Positions 1 to 10,599 are shown, numbered from the stretch's first letter. The stretch: DNA of 64,000 nt from an uncultured Sphingomonas sp. (GCF_913774285.1 NZ_CAJYHX010000006.1:124001-188000); one strand, 5' to 3'. Program-made: numbers and translations. The notes: a model not told the origin generated them from the letters alone.

Positions 1-196
1 TGCGCTTGAACTCGCGCGCTGAGGCAAGGCTGGCGCGGATGCCGGTAACCAGGATTTCCTCTTCGGTCGCATTGCTCTGCGCGCTCGGCTTTTGCGCCCC
101 TTCCTCGGGCGTTGCGGCAGATTGCGCCCATGCGGGCGTGGTGGCGGCAAGCGCGGCCAGCGCCCCGCCCAGCAAAAGAATCGGTTTGCGAGTCAC
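1..196 (-). CDS. TonB-dependent receptor, N-terminal fragment (runs off left edge)
   Basis: The gene is read leftwards from a GTG at 196-194, and only its first 65 codons lie in the window. A strong ribosome site (GGGGAGGAC) stands about six bases before the GTG. The product opens with a signal peptide (TRKPILLLGGALAALAA, cleavage probably after AWA near residue 24), then a low-complexity spacer, then EEEILVTGIRASLASA at about residues 45-60. That motif is the TonB-box/plug start typical of sphingomonad and Caulobacter receptors. The family imports large ligands such as siderophores or oligosaccharides through the outer membrane using TonB energy. The substrate cannot be told because the barrel is outside the window. 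Confidence 0.85.
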   Translation of the reverse strand, partial: MTRKPILLLGGALAALAATTPAWAQSAATPEEGAQKPSAQSNATEEEILVTGIRASLASAREFKR

Positions 197-325
197 GTCG
201 TCCTCCCCTTTTGGCGTCCATCGGCTCGGGCTTTCCCGATCGCTGCGACAGACACAGAACACCGCGACAGGCGCGGTTTCGATCTTTTAAGTCTGACAAA
301 ATGGAAAAGCTGTCAATGATGCACG

Positions 326-339
326 GATGAAATTTCATC
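326..339. promoter_or_regulatory. 14-bp perfect palindrome upstream of the TonB-dependent receptor
   Basis: The gene-free stretch 197-430 contains GATGAAATTTCATC, a perfect 14-bp palindrome 130 bases before the receptor start, in a patch less GC-rich than its surroundings. A half-site-like GATGAAA recurs at 346-352, and TGACA...TGTCA half-sites lie at about 294-315. Palindromes of this size before receptor genes are usually repressor or activator operators, so this is inferred to control the receptor. No cognate regulator is visible. Otherwise the stretch shows only the receptor ribosome site. Confidence 0.4.
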
Positions 340-430
340 GTCAGCGATGAAAGACGTGCAGTCGCAAGCAGTTGCGGCCGCGGCGGCGCCGCGATCGACG
401 GGCAGGATGCGCAGGGGCGGTGGCGCGGCC

Positions 431-1513
431 TCAGGCCGCGCGCATCACATACGGTGTAGTGTCATAGGGCGGGGCTAGCCCCTCAACCCAGGCGCCATGC
501 GCATGCGTCCGCGCGACCAGCTCCATCGGCGTGTCGCCGGGCCAGCCGCGCACCCGCACCTCCTGCACCGCGAGATCGCGGTTGGGCTCCATCATCACCC
601 AGCCCAGCGGGCGCTCGAGCGTCGCGGCGGCCCCGGCCGCCTCCATCATCGCGGCGATCCGCGCCTGCGCCTCGGGGCGCAGATATTGCCAGACGACCGA
701 ATGCAGCAGCACCCGCGTCACCCCTGCCGGCTGCGGCTCGCCGAGGCGGGCTTCGAGCCACTCGGCGGCGTCCCCGCGCTCCAGCCGCACCGGCGCGGCA
801 CGGAGCATCGCTATCGCGGTCTCAAGCCGCACCTGTCGCTCCACCGCATCGACCCAGACATAGGCCTGCAGCCGATCGGCATCGCGGTCGTCGGTCAGGT
901 CGAGCGGCGCGATGTCCACCCCGCGGGCGGAGACGATCTCCACCGGCGCAGCAGGCGGCGGACTCCCCCGCCAGTCCGGCCGCAGCACCAGCGGCGACTC
1001 GGTCGGACCGACTGCAACGCCGTCCAGATCGAAACGGTAGCGCCCCAGCATCAGGTTCAGCCCGGCACTCGATCCGATCTCGAGCAGCTCGAATCGCGGG
1101 CCGTAGCGCGTCGCCAGGTGGAGCAGCCCGGTCATCAATCCGTTGGAGCGCGCCGCCTCGTTTGTCTGGGGCGGCCCGTACAGCCAGGGCATCAGCGGCA
1201 GGTCATAGGCCGAGAGCACCGCGTCGAGCGCCGCGCCGATCCGGCCGAGATCGGTCTCCTCGCCGGTGAAGATGCGCCGCAGTTCGGGCACGCCGCGCCG
1301 GTGGAGCGCATGCAGCCCGCCGACCAGCCGCAGCACCAGCGCATCCGCCACCGGCTCGCCCGGCCAGTCGAGCACGCGGCGGCCGGTTTCGCTTGCGCGG
1401 GTGATGCCCTGCCCCAGCGCGGTACAGATGCGCGCGGTGATCGGCGCGTCCATCGCCGCGCAATAGCCGGCCTGGATGGCAAAACTCTTGCGGTTCTCGG
1501 CTTCGCTTGCCAT
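431..1513 (-). CDS. DUF2332 family protein
   Basis: This 360-residue soluble protein belongs to the DUF2332 family of unknown function. The centre carries [17 protein letters not shown], which resembles motif I (the nucleotide loop) of SAM-dependent methyltransferases. Further family-like blocks are the tryptophan-rich LHSVVWQYL and GWVMMEPN. The ATG at 1513 was chosen because AGGGAG lies six bases upstream; an ATG two codons earlier would abut that site. The gene is divergent from hisG, with 61 bases between the starts, so the two promoters must be crowded or overlapping. A methyltransferase-like role is only a guess from the glycine motif. Confidence 0.8.
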   Translation of the reverse strand: MASEAENRKSFAIQAGYCAAMDAPITARICTALGQGITRASETGRRVLDWPGEPVADALVLRLVGGLHALHRRGVPELRRIFTGEETDLGRIGAALDAVLSAYDLPLMPWLYGPPQTNEAARSNGLMTGLLHLATRYGPRFELLEIGSSAGLNLMLGRYRFDLDGVAVGPTESPLVLRPDWRGSPPPAAPVEIVSARGVDIAPLDLTDDRDADRLQAYVWVDAVERQVRLETAIAMLRAAPVRLERGDAAEWLEARLGEPQPAGVTRVLLHSVVWQYLRPEAQARIAAMMEAAGAAATLERPLGWVMMEPNRDLAVQEVRVRGWPGDTPMELVARTHAHGAWVEGLAPPYDTTPYVMRAA

Positions 1514-1574
1514 GCGCATCTCCCTTTGGCGCCTGTTGCGCCCATGGCGCCCCCCAAGTAAAGCCCCCGCACCC

Positions 1575-2225
1575 ATGACCGAGCCGTTGATCCTTGCCGT
1601 GCCGAAAGGCCGGATTCTCGAAGAGGCGTTGCCCTTGCTGGCAGCCGTCGGCATCGTGCCCGAAGCCGCCTTTTCCGATAAGAACTCGCGCGCGCTGCGT
1701 TTCGCGACCAACAATCCCGCGATCGACCTTATCCGGGTGCGCGCCTTCGACGTGGCGACCTTCGTCGCGCATGGCGCCGCGCATCTGGGCATCGTCGGTT
1801 CGGACGTGCTGGCCGAGTTCGACTATTCGGAGCTCTACGCGCCGGTGGACCTGGGCATCGGCCATTGCCGCATCTCGGTCGCCGAACCCGTGGCGCTGGC
1901 CGAGCAGGACGATCCGCGCGGCTGGAGCCATGTCCGCGTCGCGACGAAGTATCCGCACATCACCCGCGCCCATTTCGAGGCCCGCGGCGTTCAGGCGGAG
2001 TGCGTCAAGCTCAACGGCGCGATGGAACTCGCACCGGTGCTGGGTCTGGCCCCGCGCATCGTCGACCTCGTCTCTTCGGGCCGCACGCTAAAGGAAAACG
2101 GCCTGGTAGAGGTGGAAGTGATCGCCGAGGTGACCAGCCGCCTGATCGTCAACCGCGCCGCCTTCAAGACGCGCGCGAGCGAAGTCGTGCCGCTGGTGGA
2201 TGGATTTAGAAAGGCCGTGGCATGA
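1575..2225 (+). CDS. hisG: ATP phosphoribosyltransferase, short form (HisGS)
   Basis: HisG catalyses the first step of histidine synthesis, joining ATP and PRPP into phosphoribosyl-ATP in the cytoplasm. At 216 residues it is the short form: the catalytic domains are present, with [14 protein letters not shown] at residues 8-21 and the PRPP region near [16 protein letters not shown], but the C-terminal allosteric domain is missing. Short HisG works with the HisRS-like subunit HisZ, which is not in this window. The start is the ATG giving MTEPLILAV; an upstream in-frame ATG would add a tail unlike the family. The stop overlaps the hisD start as ATGA, so the two are translationally coupled. Confidence 0.96.
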   Translation: MTEPLILAVPKGRILEEALPLLAAVGIVPEAAFSDKNSRALRFATNNPAIDLIRVRAFDVATFVAHGAAHLGIVGSDVLAEFDYSELYAPVDLGIGHCRISVAEPVALAEQDDPRGWSHVRVATKYPHITRAHFEARGVQAECVKLNGAMELAPVLGLAPRIVDLVSSGRTLKENGLVEVEVIAEVTSRLIVNRAAFKTRASEVVPLVDGFRKAVA

Positions 2226-3508
2226 TCCGCCTGAACTCCGCCGACGCCGGCTTTGCCGACGCCTTCACCGCTTTGGTCAACGCCCGCCGCGAGGCCGACG
2301 ACGATGTCGCGCGCAACGTCACGCACATCATCAAGCGCGTCCGCGACGAAGGCGATGTCGCGGTGCGCGACCTCACCCGGCTGTTCGACAAGCACGATCT
2401 CGATCGCTCGGGCTGGACGATCGACCGCGCCGACTGCCTCGCCGCCTATGAAGGGCTGAGCCCCGAGTTGCGCGACGCGCTCGAACTCGCCGCCGAGCGG
2501 ATCGCGGTCTACCACGCCAAGCAGCGCCCCGAGGATCGCGACGAAACCGACGCGCAGGGCATCCGCCTCGGCGCGCGCTGGACGCCGGTCGATGCGGCGG
2601 GCGTGTACGTGCCCGGCGGCCGCGCAGCCTATCCCAGCTCGGTGCTGATGAACGCCATCCCCGCGAAGGCGGCGGGCGTGCGCCGGCTGGTGATGGTCAC
2701 CCCTACTCCCAATGGCGAAGTCAACCCGCTGGTCCTCGCCGCCGCGCACGTCGCAGGTGTGGACGAGCTGTACCGCGTCGGCGGCGCGCAGGCCGTGGCC
2801 GCCCTCGCCTATGGCACCGAGACGATCGCGCCGGTCGACGTCGTCACGGGCCCGGGCAATGCCTGGGTGGCCGAAGCCAAGCGCCAGCTGTACGGCGTGG
2901 TCGGCATCGACATGGTCGCGGGGCCCTCCGAGATCGTGGTGGTGGCGGACGGCAAGAACGATCCCGAGTGGATCGCCGCCGACCTGCTCAGCCAGGCCGA
3001 GCACGATCCCACCAGCCAGTCGATCCTGTTCACCGACGACCCCGCTTTCGCCGACAAGGTGGCGGCGGCCGTCGATGCGCAGATCGCCACGCTCGCCACC
3101 GGCGCCACCGCGCGCACCAGCTGGGACGCGAACGGCGCGATCATCCTGGTGCCCGACCTGCCCACCGCGATGCCGCTGGTCGATCGCCTCGCGCCCGAGC
3201 ATCTCGAACTCGCCTGCGACGATGCCGAGCCGCTCTTCGACATGGTACGCCACGCCGGCTCGGTGTTCCTCGGCCGCTATACGCCGGAAGCCGTCGGCGA
3301 TTATGTCGCCGGCCCCAACCATGTGCTGCCCACCGGGCGGCGCGCGCGCTTCGCATCGGGCCTCTCCGTGCTCGATTTCATGAAGCGCACCTCGTTCCTG
3401 AGCCTGGATCCGTCCGGGCTCGCCGCGATCGGCCCCGCCGCCGTGGCGCTCGCAGAAGCCGAAGGCCTGCCCGCGCACGCGAAGTCGGTCGCGATCCGTC
3501 TAAAGTGA
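2222..3508 (+). CDS. hisD: histidinol dehydrogenase
   Basis: HisD carries out the last two steps of histidine synthesis, oxidising L-histidinol to L-histidine with two NAD+ and a zinc ion. The 428 residues match the usual length. The family signature is present as [16 protein letters not shown] followed by [18 protein letters not shown] and LAPEHLEL supply the expected zinc-ligand and catalytic Glu-His residues, and [14 protein letters not shown] is the C-terminal signature. It lies in the operon hisG-hisD-nusB-thiL, overlapping hisG by four bases and followed 12 bases later by nusB. Confidence 0.98.
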   Translation: MIRLNSADAGFADAFTALVNARREADDDVARNVTHIIKRVRDEGDVAVRDLTRLFDKHDLDRSGWTIDRADCLAAYEGLSPELRDALELAAERIAVYHAKQRPEDRDETDAQGIRLGARWTPVDAAGVYVPGGRAAYPSSVLMNAIPAKAAGVRRLVMVTPTPNGEVNPLVLAAAHVAGVDELYRVGGAQAVAALAYGTETIAPVDVVTGPGNAWVAEAKRQLYGVVGIDMVAGPSEIVVVADGKNDPEWIAADLLSQAEHDPTSQSILFTDDPAFADKVAAAVDAQIATLATGATARTSWDANGAIILVPDLPTAMPLVDRLAPEHLELACDDAEPLFDMVRHAGSVFLGRYTPEAVGDYVAGPNHVLPTGRRARFASGLSVLDFMKRTSFLSLDPSGLAAIGPAAVALAEAEGLPAHAKSVAIRLK

Positions 3509-3520
3509 TAGAGTAAGAAT

Positions 3521-3982
3521 ATGGCCAGTCCGCAAGCACGTTCCCGTTCCAAGGCCCGCGCCGCCGCGCGTCTCGGTGCCGTCCAGGCACTCTATCAGCG
3601 CGAGATGGAGGGCACCTCGATCCCCGCGCTGCTGCACGAGTTCCACCAGCACCGGCTCGGCGCGATCATCGAGGACGTCGAATATGCCGACGCCGACATC
3701 GCCTTCTTCGACGACATCGTCAGCGGCACCGATGCCCGCCGCGAGGAGATCGACGGCATCATCGCGGCGAAGCTGAGCACCGGCTGGACGCTGGAGCGGC
3801 TCGACAAGCCGATGCGCCAGATCCTGCGCGCCGGCACCTATGAACTGCTCGCCCGCAAGGACGTGCCGACCGCTGCAGTGATCAGCGAATATCTGGATGT
3901 CACCGACGCCTTCTACGATCGCCGTGAAAAGGGGTTCGTGAACGGCATTCTCGACGCGATCGCCAAGGACGCGCGCGGTTGA
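3521..3982 (+). CDS. nusB: transcription antitermination factor NusB
   Basis: NusB, with NusE (S10), binds boxA RNA and helps RNA polymerase read through rRNA operons. The 153-residue all-helical protein begins with a basic stretch, RSRSKARAAARLGAVQALYQ, the arginine-rich boxA-binding helix. It ends in the conserved AVISEYLDVTDAFYD and KGFVNGILDAI segments. It follows hisD by 12 bases and precedes thiL, an arrangement common in alphaproteobacteria. The ATG is preceded only by a weak AAG-rich site. Confidence 0.96.
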   Translation: MASPQARSRSKARAAARLGAVQALYQREMEGTSIPALLHEFHQHRLGAIIEDVEYADADIAFFDDIVSGTDARREEIDGIIAAKLSTGWTLERLDKPMRQILRAGTYELLARKDVPTAAVISEYLDVTDAFYDRREKGFVNGILDAIAKDARG

Positions 3983-4010
3983 CGCGCGCCCCTGCCCCGT
4001 GCCGGGCGGG

Positions 4011-4910
4011 ATGAACGAAGCGGCGTTCCTTGCCTATCTGCGCCACCTGCCGCTCCATGCCGGAGCGCGCGGGCTGCGCGATGATGCGGCCGTCCTCGGC
4101 GACCTCGTTCTCACCCATGACGTGCTGGTGGAGGGCGTGCATTATCTGCCCGACGACCCGGCGGAGGACGTCGCCTGGAAGCTGGTGGCGGTGAACCTGT
4201 CCGATCTCGCGGCCAAAGGCGCGGTGCCGGAGGGTGTGCTGCTCGGCTATCCGCTGGCGGGGGACGATGCCTGGGATTCGTCGTTCCTGGCAGGGCTGGA
4301 CGCAGCGCTGGCAGCCTTTGCTTGCCCGCTGATCGGCGGGGACACGGTGAAGGCGCCTGCAGGCGTGCCGCGAACGCTGTCGCTGACGGCGCTCGGCCGC
4401 TCGCCCCATGCGCCCGCGAGAAGCGGCGCGCAGCCGGGCGACCTGCTCTACGTTACCGGCACCATCGGCGATGGCGGCGCGGGGCTGGCGGTCGCGCTGT
4501 CCGGCGAAGGACCGGCGACGCTGCTCGACCGCTATCGCCGCCCGACGCCGCGGCTGGAAGAGGGGCAGGCGCTCGCCTCGGGGGTGCACGCGATGATGGA
4601 CGTGTCCGACGGGCTGCTGATCGATGCCGCACGCATGGCCGACGCGAGCGGGCTCGCGGTGACGATCGATCTCGCCGCCGTGCCGCTCTCGGCGGACTAT
4701 CAGGCCGTGCGCGGCGGGGATCGCGCGGCGCGGCTGGCCGCCGCGACCGCGGGCGACGATTACGAGCTGCTGTTTGCGGCGCCGCCGGGACCGCTCCCGG
4801 TGGCAGCGACGTGCCTCGGCGCGTTCAGCGAGGGCGCAGGGCTGACGCTCCACGATGGCGGCCTAGCGCTGGCGCTGCCGGACCGGTTGGGCTTCGAGCA
4901 CGGCGAGTGA
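4011..4910 (+). CDS. thiL: thiamine-monophosphate kinase
   Basis: ThiL phosphorylates thiamine monophosphate to thiamine diphosphate using ATP. The 299-residue protein shows GLRDDAAVL near the start, the ATP/Mg site block LVAVNLSDLAAKGA, GGDTVKAP in the middle, MMDVSDGLLIDAARMA and GDDYELLFA, all hallmarks of this PurM-like kinase. The start is uncertain. The ATG at 4011 gives MNEAAFLAYL, as expected, but has a GGGCGGG directly abutting it; a GTG at 3999 in the same frame has no ribosome site. It is the last gene of the his/nusB operon, and transcription probably ends in the palindrome that follows. Confidence 0.93.
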   Translation: MNEAAFLAYLRHLPLHAGARGLRDDAAVLGDLVLTHDVLVEGVHYLPDDPAEDVAWKLVAVNLSDLAAKGAVPEGVLLGYPLAGDDAWDSSFLAGLDAALAAFACPLIGGDTVKAPAGVPRTLSLTALGRSPHAPARSGAQPGDLLYVTGTIGDGGAGLAVALSGEGPATLLDRYRRPTPRLEEGQALASGVHAMMDVSDGLLIDAARMADASGLAVTIDLAAVPLSADYQAVRGGDRAARLAAATAGDDYELLFAAPPGPLPVAATCLGAFSEGAGLTLHDGGLALALPDRLGFEHGE

Positions 4911-4919
4911 AGTAGAGCC

Positions 4920-5052
4920 TATCCTCCCCCGCCAGGGGGAGGTGGCGCCGAAGGCGACGGAAGGGGAGGATGCCAGAACCTCTCGGACCGTCGTGCTTCC
5001 TCCCCCTCCGTCAGGCCTGCGGCCTGCCACCTCCCCCTGGCGGGGGAGGATA
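4920..5052. repeat. long palindromic repeat, family A copy 1 (probable bidirectional terminator)
   Basis: The left arm (TATCCTCCCCCGCCAGGGGG onward) and the right arm are imperfect inverted copies of about 50 bases. The outer ends are perfect and the centre diverges. It fills the gap between the convergent genes thiL and ruvB. Similar elements occur at 7303-7434, 49792-49905, 51808-51954 and 56362-56488, with a minimal version at 15324-15348. A folded-back arm pair at a convergent junction suggests termination on both strands. Confidence 0.85.
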
Positions 5053-5062
5053 TGGTCGCCCC

Positions 5063-6081
<1,019 letters not shown>

Positions 6082-6085
<4 letters not shown>

Positions 6086-6345
6086 GCAGTCCAGATGGTT
6101 TTATAGCCGCTAGGGCCGAGTTGGTCGATCACGTCGAACCGCAGGCGAAGATAGGCGAGCACCGCGTCCGGCACCGGCCCCTGCCGCATCACCGCCACCC
6201 GCCCCGGCGTATCGAGATAGGCGCGGGCGATATGGTCGTCGCCGAAGTCGTAGACGAGGTAGTTATAGTCCTCCTCCAGCGTGCCGTCTGCATCGAGGAT
6301 GCGATCGCGCAGATGGACGATGACGGGATCGATATGCCCGCTCAT
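6082..6345 (-). CDS. hypothetical protein coupled to ruvB
   Basis: This 87-residue acidic soluble protein has no recognised family. It begins [20 protein letters not shown] and has aromatic/acidic centre [12 protein letters not shown]. It has no signal peptide or membrane segment. The ATG at 6345 is chosen because the residues before it in the open frame are arginine-rich and unlike a folded protein. Its stop overlaps the ruvB start as ATGA, so it is co-translated with ruvB. A role in DNA repair cannot be inferred beyond this coupling. Confidence 0.75.
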
Positions 6346-6404
6346 CGCACGGTTTCGATCGTTTGCGGCTGGCCAGCAGCGTCCGACAGGCGCATCAGGT
6401 CGCC

Positions 6405-7295
6405 ATGACGGACCTGTACCTCGCGACGCCCGCATCGCCCAGCCTTCGCGCCGAGCTCGACCGACGCTTCACCGTCCATGAGAAGGACCCGCCCGCGTCG
6501 ACGCGGGCGATCGTCGGCGGCGGACAGCTGCAGCTGCGTGCCGAGACGCTGGCACGGTTTCCGGCACTGGAGATCGTCGCGATCAACGGCGTCGGCTATG
6601 ACGGGCTCGACCTCGATGCCCTGCGCGCCCGCGGCGTGCGGGTGTCGACCACGCCCGACGTGCTGACCGACGACGTCGCCGACCTCGCCATCGGGCTGAT
6701 GCTGGCGGTGCAGCGCCGGATCGCCGCCAACGATGCGCTGGTGCGCCGCGGCGGCTGGAAGGCGCCGCTCGGCCGCCACGCGAGCGGCCGCCGCATCGGC
6801 ATTTTCGGCATGGGCAAGATCGGCGCCGCGATCGCCGCCCGCGCTGCGCCTTTCGCACGCGAGGTGCTCTATACCGCCCGCAGCGCGAAATCGGTGCCCT
6901 GGCGCTATCTGCCCGACATCGCCAGCCTCGCCGAGGAAAGCGACGTGCTGATCCTGGCGGCGCCCGGCACCGCGGCGACGGCGCATGTCGTGGACGCGGC
7001 GGTGCTGGACAAGCTCGGCCCCGCGGGCGTGCTGGTCAACGTCGCTCGCGGCAGCCTGGTGGACGAGGATGCGCTGATCGCTGCGCTGTGGGCCGGCACC
7101 ATCGCCGGCGCGGGGCTCGACGTGTTCGCCGAAGAGCCGCACGTGCCCGAAGCGCTGCGATCGATGGAGCAGGTGGTGCTCGCCCCCCATCAGGGCAGCG
7201 CCACGGCGGAGACGCGCGCAGCGATGGCGGCGCTGGTGCTCGCCAATCTCGACGCCCATTTCGCCGGCGAGTCGCTGCCGACGCCGCTGCTGTGA
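6405..7295 (+). CDS. D-2-hydroxyacid dehydrogenase family protein
   Basis: This NAD(P)-dependent oxidoreductase probably reduces 2-oxoacids such as glyoxylate or hydroxypyruvate to D-2-hydroxyacids. In 296 residues it has the family core: GIFGMGKIGAAIA as the Rossmann loop, NVARGSLVDEDAL with the catalytic Arg, EEPHVPEAL with the catalytic Glu, and LAPHQGSAT with the catalytic His. The ATG at 6405 gives MTDLYLATPA. It is monocistronic, divergent from the small gene before ruvB, and ends in a family-A palindrome. The exact substrate cannot be assigned. Confidence 0.92.
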   Translation: MTDLYLATPASPSLRAELDRRFTVHEKDPPASTRAIVGGGQLQLRAETLARFPALEIVAINGVGYDGLDLDALRARGVRVSTTPDVLTDDVADLAIGLMLAVQRRIAANDALVRRGGWKAPLGRHASGRRIGIFGMGKIGAAIAARAAPFAREVLYTARSAKSVPWRYLPDIASLAEESDVLILAAPGTAATAHVVDAAVLDKLGPAGVLVNVARGSLVDEDALIAALWAGTIAGAGLDVFAEEPHVPEALRSMEQVVLAPHQGSATAETRAAMAALVLANLDAHFAGESLPTPLL

Positions 7296-7302
7296 CGGTG
7301 GC

Positions 7303-7434
7303 ATCCTTCTCTGGAAGGGGAGGTGGCAGGCCGAAGGCCTGACGGAGGGGTGTCCCGGGTCGAAACGCAAGTATGCCGCACCAGCGTGGACACCCCTCCG
7401 TCGCTTCGCGACACCTCCCCTTAGAGGGGAGGAT
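7303..7434. repeat. long palindromic repeat, family A copy 2
   Basis: This is an imperfect inverted repeat with outer arms of the ATCCT...AGGGGAGG kind and an internal pair GGAGGGGTGTCC / GGACACCCCTCC. It lies between the convergent 2-hydroxyacid dehydrogenase and DUF4337 genes and is inferred to terminate both transcripts. Confidence 0.8.
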
Positions 7435-7450
7435 CTTGAGGAGGGCTTCC

Positions 7451-8008
7451 TCATCCGAGTAAGGTGCTCAGCACGTCGGGATGGAACCCCCAGCCGGCAA
7501 AGCCGCACAGCCCCATCAACAGCCCGAACGCGCCGAACACCCAGGCGACCACGAGCAGCCAGCTGCTTTCGGCCAGCGCGGAGACGGCCGCGACGGAGAT
7601 CGCAGTGGCGATCGCCGCGTCGCTGGCGTCGAACTGGTCGTCATGGATATTGAGTGCGTCGTACAGCGCCGCCTGCGCCTTGGCCTGCTCAGCGAGCTTG
7701 GGCGCCTCGACCTTGTACTTGGCGATGTCCGCGTCGAGCCCCTTCAATACCGGCGCCACCTTCGCGGGATCGCTCGCCATCGCCGCGATCTGCGCGCGGC
7801 TGGTTTCGGCGAGATGCTGCTTGGTCTTGGTCGCCTGATACTCGTTCCACAGGTCGACCGAACTGGACTGCGCCTGCTGCATCGCCTGGACGATGTTGCC
7901 GTCCTTGATACCGCACACGCCGGTGAAGACCGAAAGGATCACCACGGTGACGGCGACGCGGCGGTTGAGGCGCTTGTCCTTGGCTTCGGCGGAGACTTCG
8001 ATTTCCAT
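7451..8008 (-). CDS. DUF4337 domain-containing membrane protein
   Basis: This 185-residue protein has a cytoplasmic acidic start (MEIEVSAEAKDKRLNRR), one membrane segment at about 18-35 (VAVTVVILSVFTGVCGI), a central helical coiled-coil-like stretch rich in Ala/Lys/Gln at about 45-130, and two C-terminal membrane segments around 135-175. This layout is that of the DUF4337 family, of unknown function. It lies nine bases after the ruvA stop and is probably co-transcribed with it. Confidence 0.8.
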   Translation of the reverse strand: MEIEVSAEAKDKRLNRRVAVTVVILSVFTGVCGIKDGNIVQAMQQAQSSSVDLWNEYQATKTKQHLAETSRAQIAAMASDPAKVAPVLKGLDADIAKYKVEAPKLAEQAKAQAALYDALNIHDDQFDASDAAIATAISVAAVSALAESSWLLVVAWVFGAFGLLMGLCGFAGWGFHPDVLSTLLG

Positions 8009-8017
8009 GATCGCCCC

Positions 8018-8614
8018 TTACTTGGCCGCCTTGCGCAGGGCGAGCCGCACCAGCGCGTCGAGCGTGGCCGCCGGCCCCAGCTCGTCGCTGGCGGCGTTGA
8101 CCGCCGCGCTGGCCTCCGCCGGCTTGAAGCCGAGGTTGAGCATCGCCGACACCGCATCGGCCCCGGCTCCACCGCTCGGCGCGGCCGCCGCGCCCACACC
8201 GCCGAGCGCGAGCCCGCCGGCTTTGTCCTTCAGCTCGTTGACGATGCGCTGGGCGAGCTTGGGCCCCACCCCGTTCGACCGCGCGATCGTCGCGGAGTCG
8301 GCGCGGGCAACGGCGGTGCGCAGTTCCTCGGGCGCGAGAATCGACAGAATGGCCAGCGCGACCTTGGCGCCCACGCCCTGCACGCTGGTGAGCAGCTTGA
8401 ACCAGTCGCGCTCATCGGCGGTGGCGAAGCCCATCAGCCGGATCGAATCCTCGCTGACCAGCATCTCGGTATGGATCGTGACCTGCTCGCCCACCGCGCC
8501 CAGCTTGTCGAGCGTCTTGGCCGAGGCACCGACGAGATAGCCGACGCCGTTCACGTCGATCACCGCATGATCGGCGCCGCTGGCGGCGAGCGCACCGCGA
8601 AGATGGGCAATCAT
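8018..8614 (-). CDS. ruvA: Holliday junction DNA-binding protein RuvA
   Basis: RuvA tetramers bind the four-way junction and load RuvB. The 198-residue protein shows domain I ([20 protein letters not shown]), two helix-hairpin-helix motifs in domain II ([15 protein letters not shown] and [17 protein letters not shown]), a flexible Gly/Ala linker at about 138-150, and the RuvB-binding domain III at the end. The start at 8614 has GGAG eight bases upstream. RuvC, often next door, is not present in the 165 bases upstream. Confidence 0.97.
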   Translation of the reverse strand: MIAHLRGALAASGADHAVIDVNGVGYLVGASAKTLDKLGAVGEQVTIHTEMLVSEDSIRLMGFATADERDWFKLLTSVQGVGAKVALAILSILAPEELRTAVARADSATIARSNGVGPKLAQRIVNELKDKAGGLALGGVGAAAAPSGGAGADAVSAMLNLGFKPAEASAAVNAASDELGPAATLDALVRLALRKAAK

Positions 8615-8779
8615 CGGCGGCACTCCGAAAGGAAGGGCACCGGCGGCAGCGGGAAAGCAGGCAGCAGCATCGCCGGTACATAAGCGGAACAGGGGATAGG
8701 AGAAAGCGATTTTCCGCGCTTTCGGGCTGGCAATGCCGCAAGTCCGCACCGATGTTTCGCCAACTGGGGGGACTTCACG

Positions 8780-9223
8780 ATGATCCAAGTGACGCTGCTG
8801 CTGTTCTGGTTCGCCTTGTTGGTGGCCGAAGGGACCCCCGTTGGCCGGACGCTGCGACGGGTGCTCGTGGAGGCCCCTGCCCGCTGGTGCAACCGCTGGT
8901 CGCGCGGCGAGGTGGTGCTCGTCCTCGGCTTCGTGGCCGCTGCCATCGCGATCGTTTGGGTGATGGAGACCGAGGGTGCCGTTGTATTCGGGATGATGGC
9001 GCCGGAGGCCATTGCCTGGGCGAGCATGTTCGAGATCGGCACGCTGGTCGACGTCGCGCTAACGACGGCCACCGTGTTTACCGCAATGCGCATTCGCGGG
9101 CTGCGCCACTGGGTCGCGGCGCGCTTCAGCCGTAGCCTCCCGCGCGCGCGCCGGACGCGTCGGCCTGCCCGTCCGGCTGCGAACGACGATGGCGACGGAC
9201 CGGCCTTCGCCCTCGTCGCCTGA
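8780..9223 (+). CDS. hypothetical membrane protein
   Basis: This 147-residue protein has hydrophobic helices at about 1-16, 45-62 and 80-102, followed by an Arg-rich tail ([15 protein letters not shown]) and the end [14 protein letters not shown]. It looks like a small inner-membrane protein with a basic cytoplasmic tail. A clear GGGGGGAC ribosome site lies six bases before the ATG. No family is recognised. It converges with the SPFH module and is divergent from ruvA. Confidence 0.7.
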   Translation: MIQVTLLLFWFALLVAEGTPVGRTLRRVLVEAPARWCNRWSRGEVVLVLGFVAAAIAIVWVMETEGAVVFGMMAPEAIAWASMFEIGTLVDVALTTATVFTAMRIRGLRHWVAARFSRSLPRARRTRRPARPAANDDGDGPAFALVA

Positions 9224-9226
9224 GGC

Positions 9227-9469
9227 TCAGGGTCGCCAGCGCCAGTCGCCGTCGGTCTTGGCCCGGCTGACCCAGACGAGGGCCAGCGTCAGCGGCGCCA
9301 GCAGCGTCAGGAACAGCGGGTGGCGCGGCGTCGCCAGGTGCACGATCAGCCCGGTCAGCAGCACGAACATCGCCACGACCAGCCAGCCCTGCCACGTCGC
9401 GGGCGTGGCACCATAGCCGAATGCCTTGGGCTTGAACCAGAAGCCCGGGCGCACGCGATCCTCGGTCAT
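9227..9469 (-). CDS. small two-helix membrane protein of the SPFH module
   Basis: This 80-residue protein begins MTEDRVRPGFWFKPKAFGYG and has two hydrophobic helices at about 27-44 and 51-68, then a charged end. No family is recognised. Its start lies inside the end of the preceding ribbon-helix-helix gene (four-base overlap), so it is translated with that gene as the third member of an SPFH-regulator-membrane protein operon. Confidence 0.75.
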   Translation of the reverse strand: MTEDRVRPGFWFKPKAFGYGATPATWQGWLVVAMFVLLTGLIVHLATPRHPLFLTLLAPLTLALVWVSRAKTDGDWRWRP

Positions 9470-9684
9470 TCCTCGTCTCCTTGCGAATCCCTGGGGGGGC
9501 GGCCCCGCCTGGGCCGAACCGGCTCGGCGAGCTTCACCCCCCGCCGCGCCAGCGCCTCGCGCAGCAGGCACTCCACCTGCGCGTTGACGCTGCGCAGATC
9601 GGTCGCCGCGCTCCGCTCGATCGCGGCGTACAGCGCCAGATCGAGGCGGAGCGGGAAGGCCTTTTTCTGCGGGGGTACGCTCAC
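9466..9684 (-). CDS. Arc-like ribbon-helix-helix DNA-binding protein
   Basis: This 72-residue protein has the ribbon-helix-helix layout: the beta strand KAFPLRLDLAL, a first helix YAAIERSAATD, then the turn LRSVNAQ into the second helix VECLLREALARRG. A basic, AT-hook-like tail (RPRRGRPPR) follows. Such Arc/MetJ-type dimers are usually transcription repressors and often control their own operon. It sits between the SPFH gene (nine bases upstream) and the small membrane gene (overlap). The palindrome before the SPFH gene is the natural candidate operator. Confidence 0.82.
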   Translation of the reverse strand: MSVPPQKKAFPLRLDLALYAAIERSAATDLRSVNAQVECLLREALARRGVKLAEPVRPRRGRPPRDSQGDEE

Positions 9685-9693
9685 GCCACGGCC

Positions 9694-10599
9694 TTACTGA
9701 TAGAGCGAGCCAGCATTCACCACCGGCTGGGTGTCGCGCTCGCCGCACAGCACCACCATCAGGTTCGAGACCATCGCGGCGCGACGCTCGTCGTCGAGCT
9801 CCACGACATTCTTCGCCGAGAGCTGGTCGAGCGCCATCTCGACCATGCCGACCGCGCCCTCCACCAGCGCCTTGCGCGCCGCGACCACCGCCTGGGCCTG
9901 CTGGCGGCGCAGCATCGCGCCGGCGATCTCTTGCGCATAGGCGAGGTGGGTGAAGCCGCATTCGTCGACGGTGATACCGGCTACCGCCAACCGCGCGATC
10001 AGCTCGGCGCGAAGCTCGCCGCCGACCTGGTCGTGGTTGCCGCGCAGGGTGACTTCCTGATGCTCGAAATCGTCATAGGGATAGCGCGAGCCGATGGTGC
10101 GCACCGCCGCCTCGATCTGGACGTTCACGAACGCCTTGTAGTCGTCGACGTCGAACAGCGCCTGGGCGGTGTCGGTCACCCGCCACACCACCTGCGCCGC
10201 CATTTCGATCGGGTTGCCGCGCAGGTCGTTCACCTTGATCTTGTCCGAGATCATGTTGTTGGCGCGGACCGACACCTTGGTCTTGATCAGCCACGGCCAC
10301 GACCAGCGCAGGCCGGTGGTGCGATCGGTGCCGCGATAGTCGCCGAACAGCAGGATCGCCGCCGCCTGGTTGGGCTGGAGCAGGTAGAAGCCGCACAGCA
10401 CGAAGAGGAAGACGAGCGACGCGAGCACGATCCAGGCGACCACCATCCAGTCCGGCAGTCGATCGATCTGGGTGAAGGCCAGCCCGCCCAAGGCCAGCGC
10501 TGCCATCGCGACCAACAACATGCCGTAGCCGCTCGCCGTGCGCGCTACCGACTCGGTGCTCTGGCGCAATGCGGGTGCGGTGCTCCGTACGTCCGTCAT
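9694..10599 (-). CDS. SPFH/Band 7 domain membrane protein
   Basis: SPFH proteins form membrane-anchored oligomers linked to membrane microdomains and protease control. The 301-residue protein has two N-terminal membrane helices at about 28-45 and 54-76, then an SPFH domain beginning near [18 protein letters not shown], with the strand/helix blocks [14 protein letters not shown] and [19 protein letters not shown]-terminal helical region follows ([20 protein letters not shown]). The ATG at 10599 has an excellent AGGAGGG ribosome site. It is the first gene of a three-gene module with an Arc-like regulator and a small membrane protein. The partner or substrate is unknown. Confidence 0.9.
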   Translation of the reverse strand: MTDVRSTAPALRQSTESVARTASGYGMLLVAMAALALGGLAFTQIDRLPDWMVVAWIVLASLVFLFVLCGFYLLQPNQAAAILLFGDYRGTDRTTGLRWSWPWLIKTKVSVRANNMISDKIKVNDLRGNPIEMAAQVVWRVTDTAQALFDVDDYKAFVNVQIEAAVRTIGSRYPYDDFEHQEVTLRGNHDQVGGELRAELIARLAVAGITVDECGFTHLAYAQEIAGAMLRRQQAQAVVAARKALVEGAVGMVEMALDQLSAKNVVELDDERRAAMVSNLMVVLCGERDTQPVVNAGSLYQ

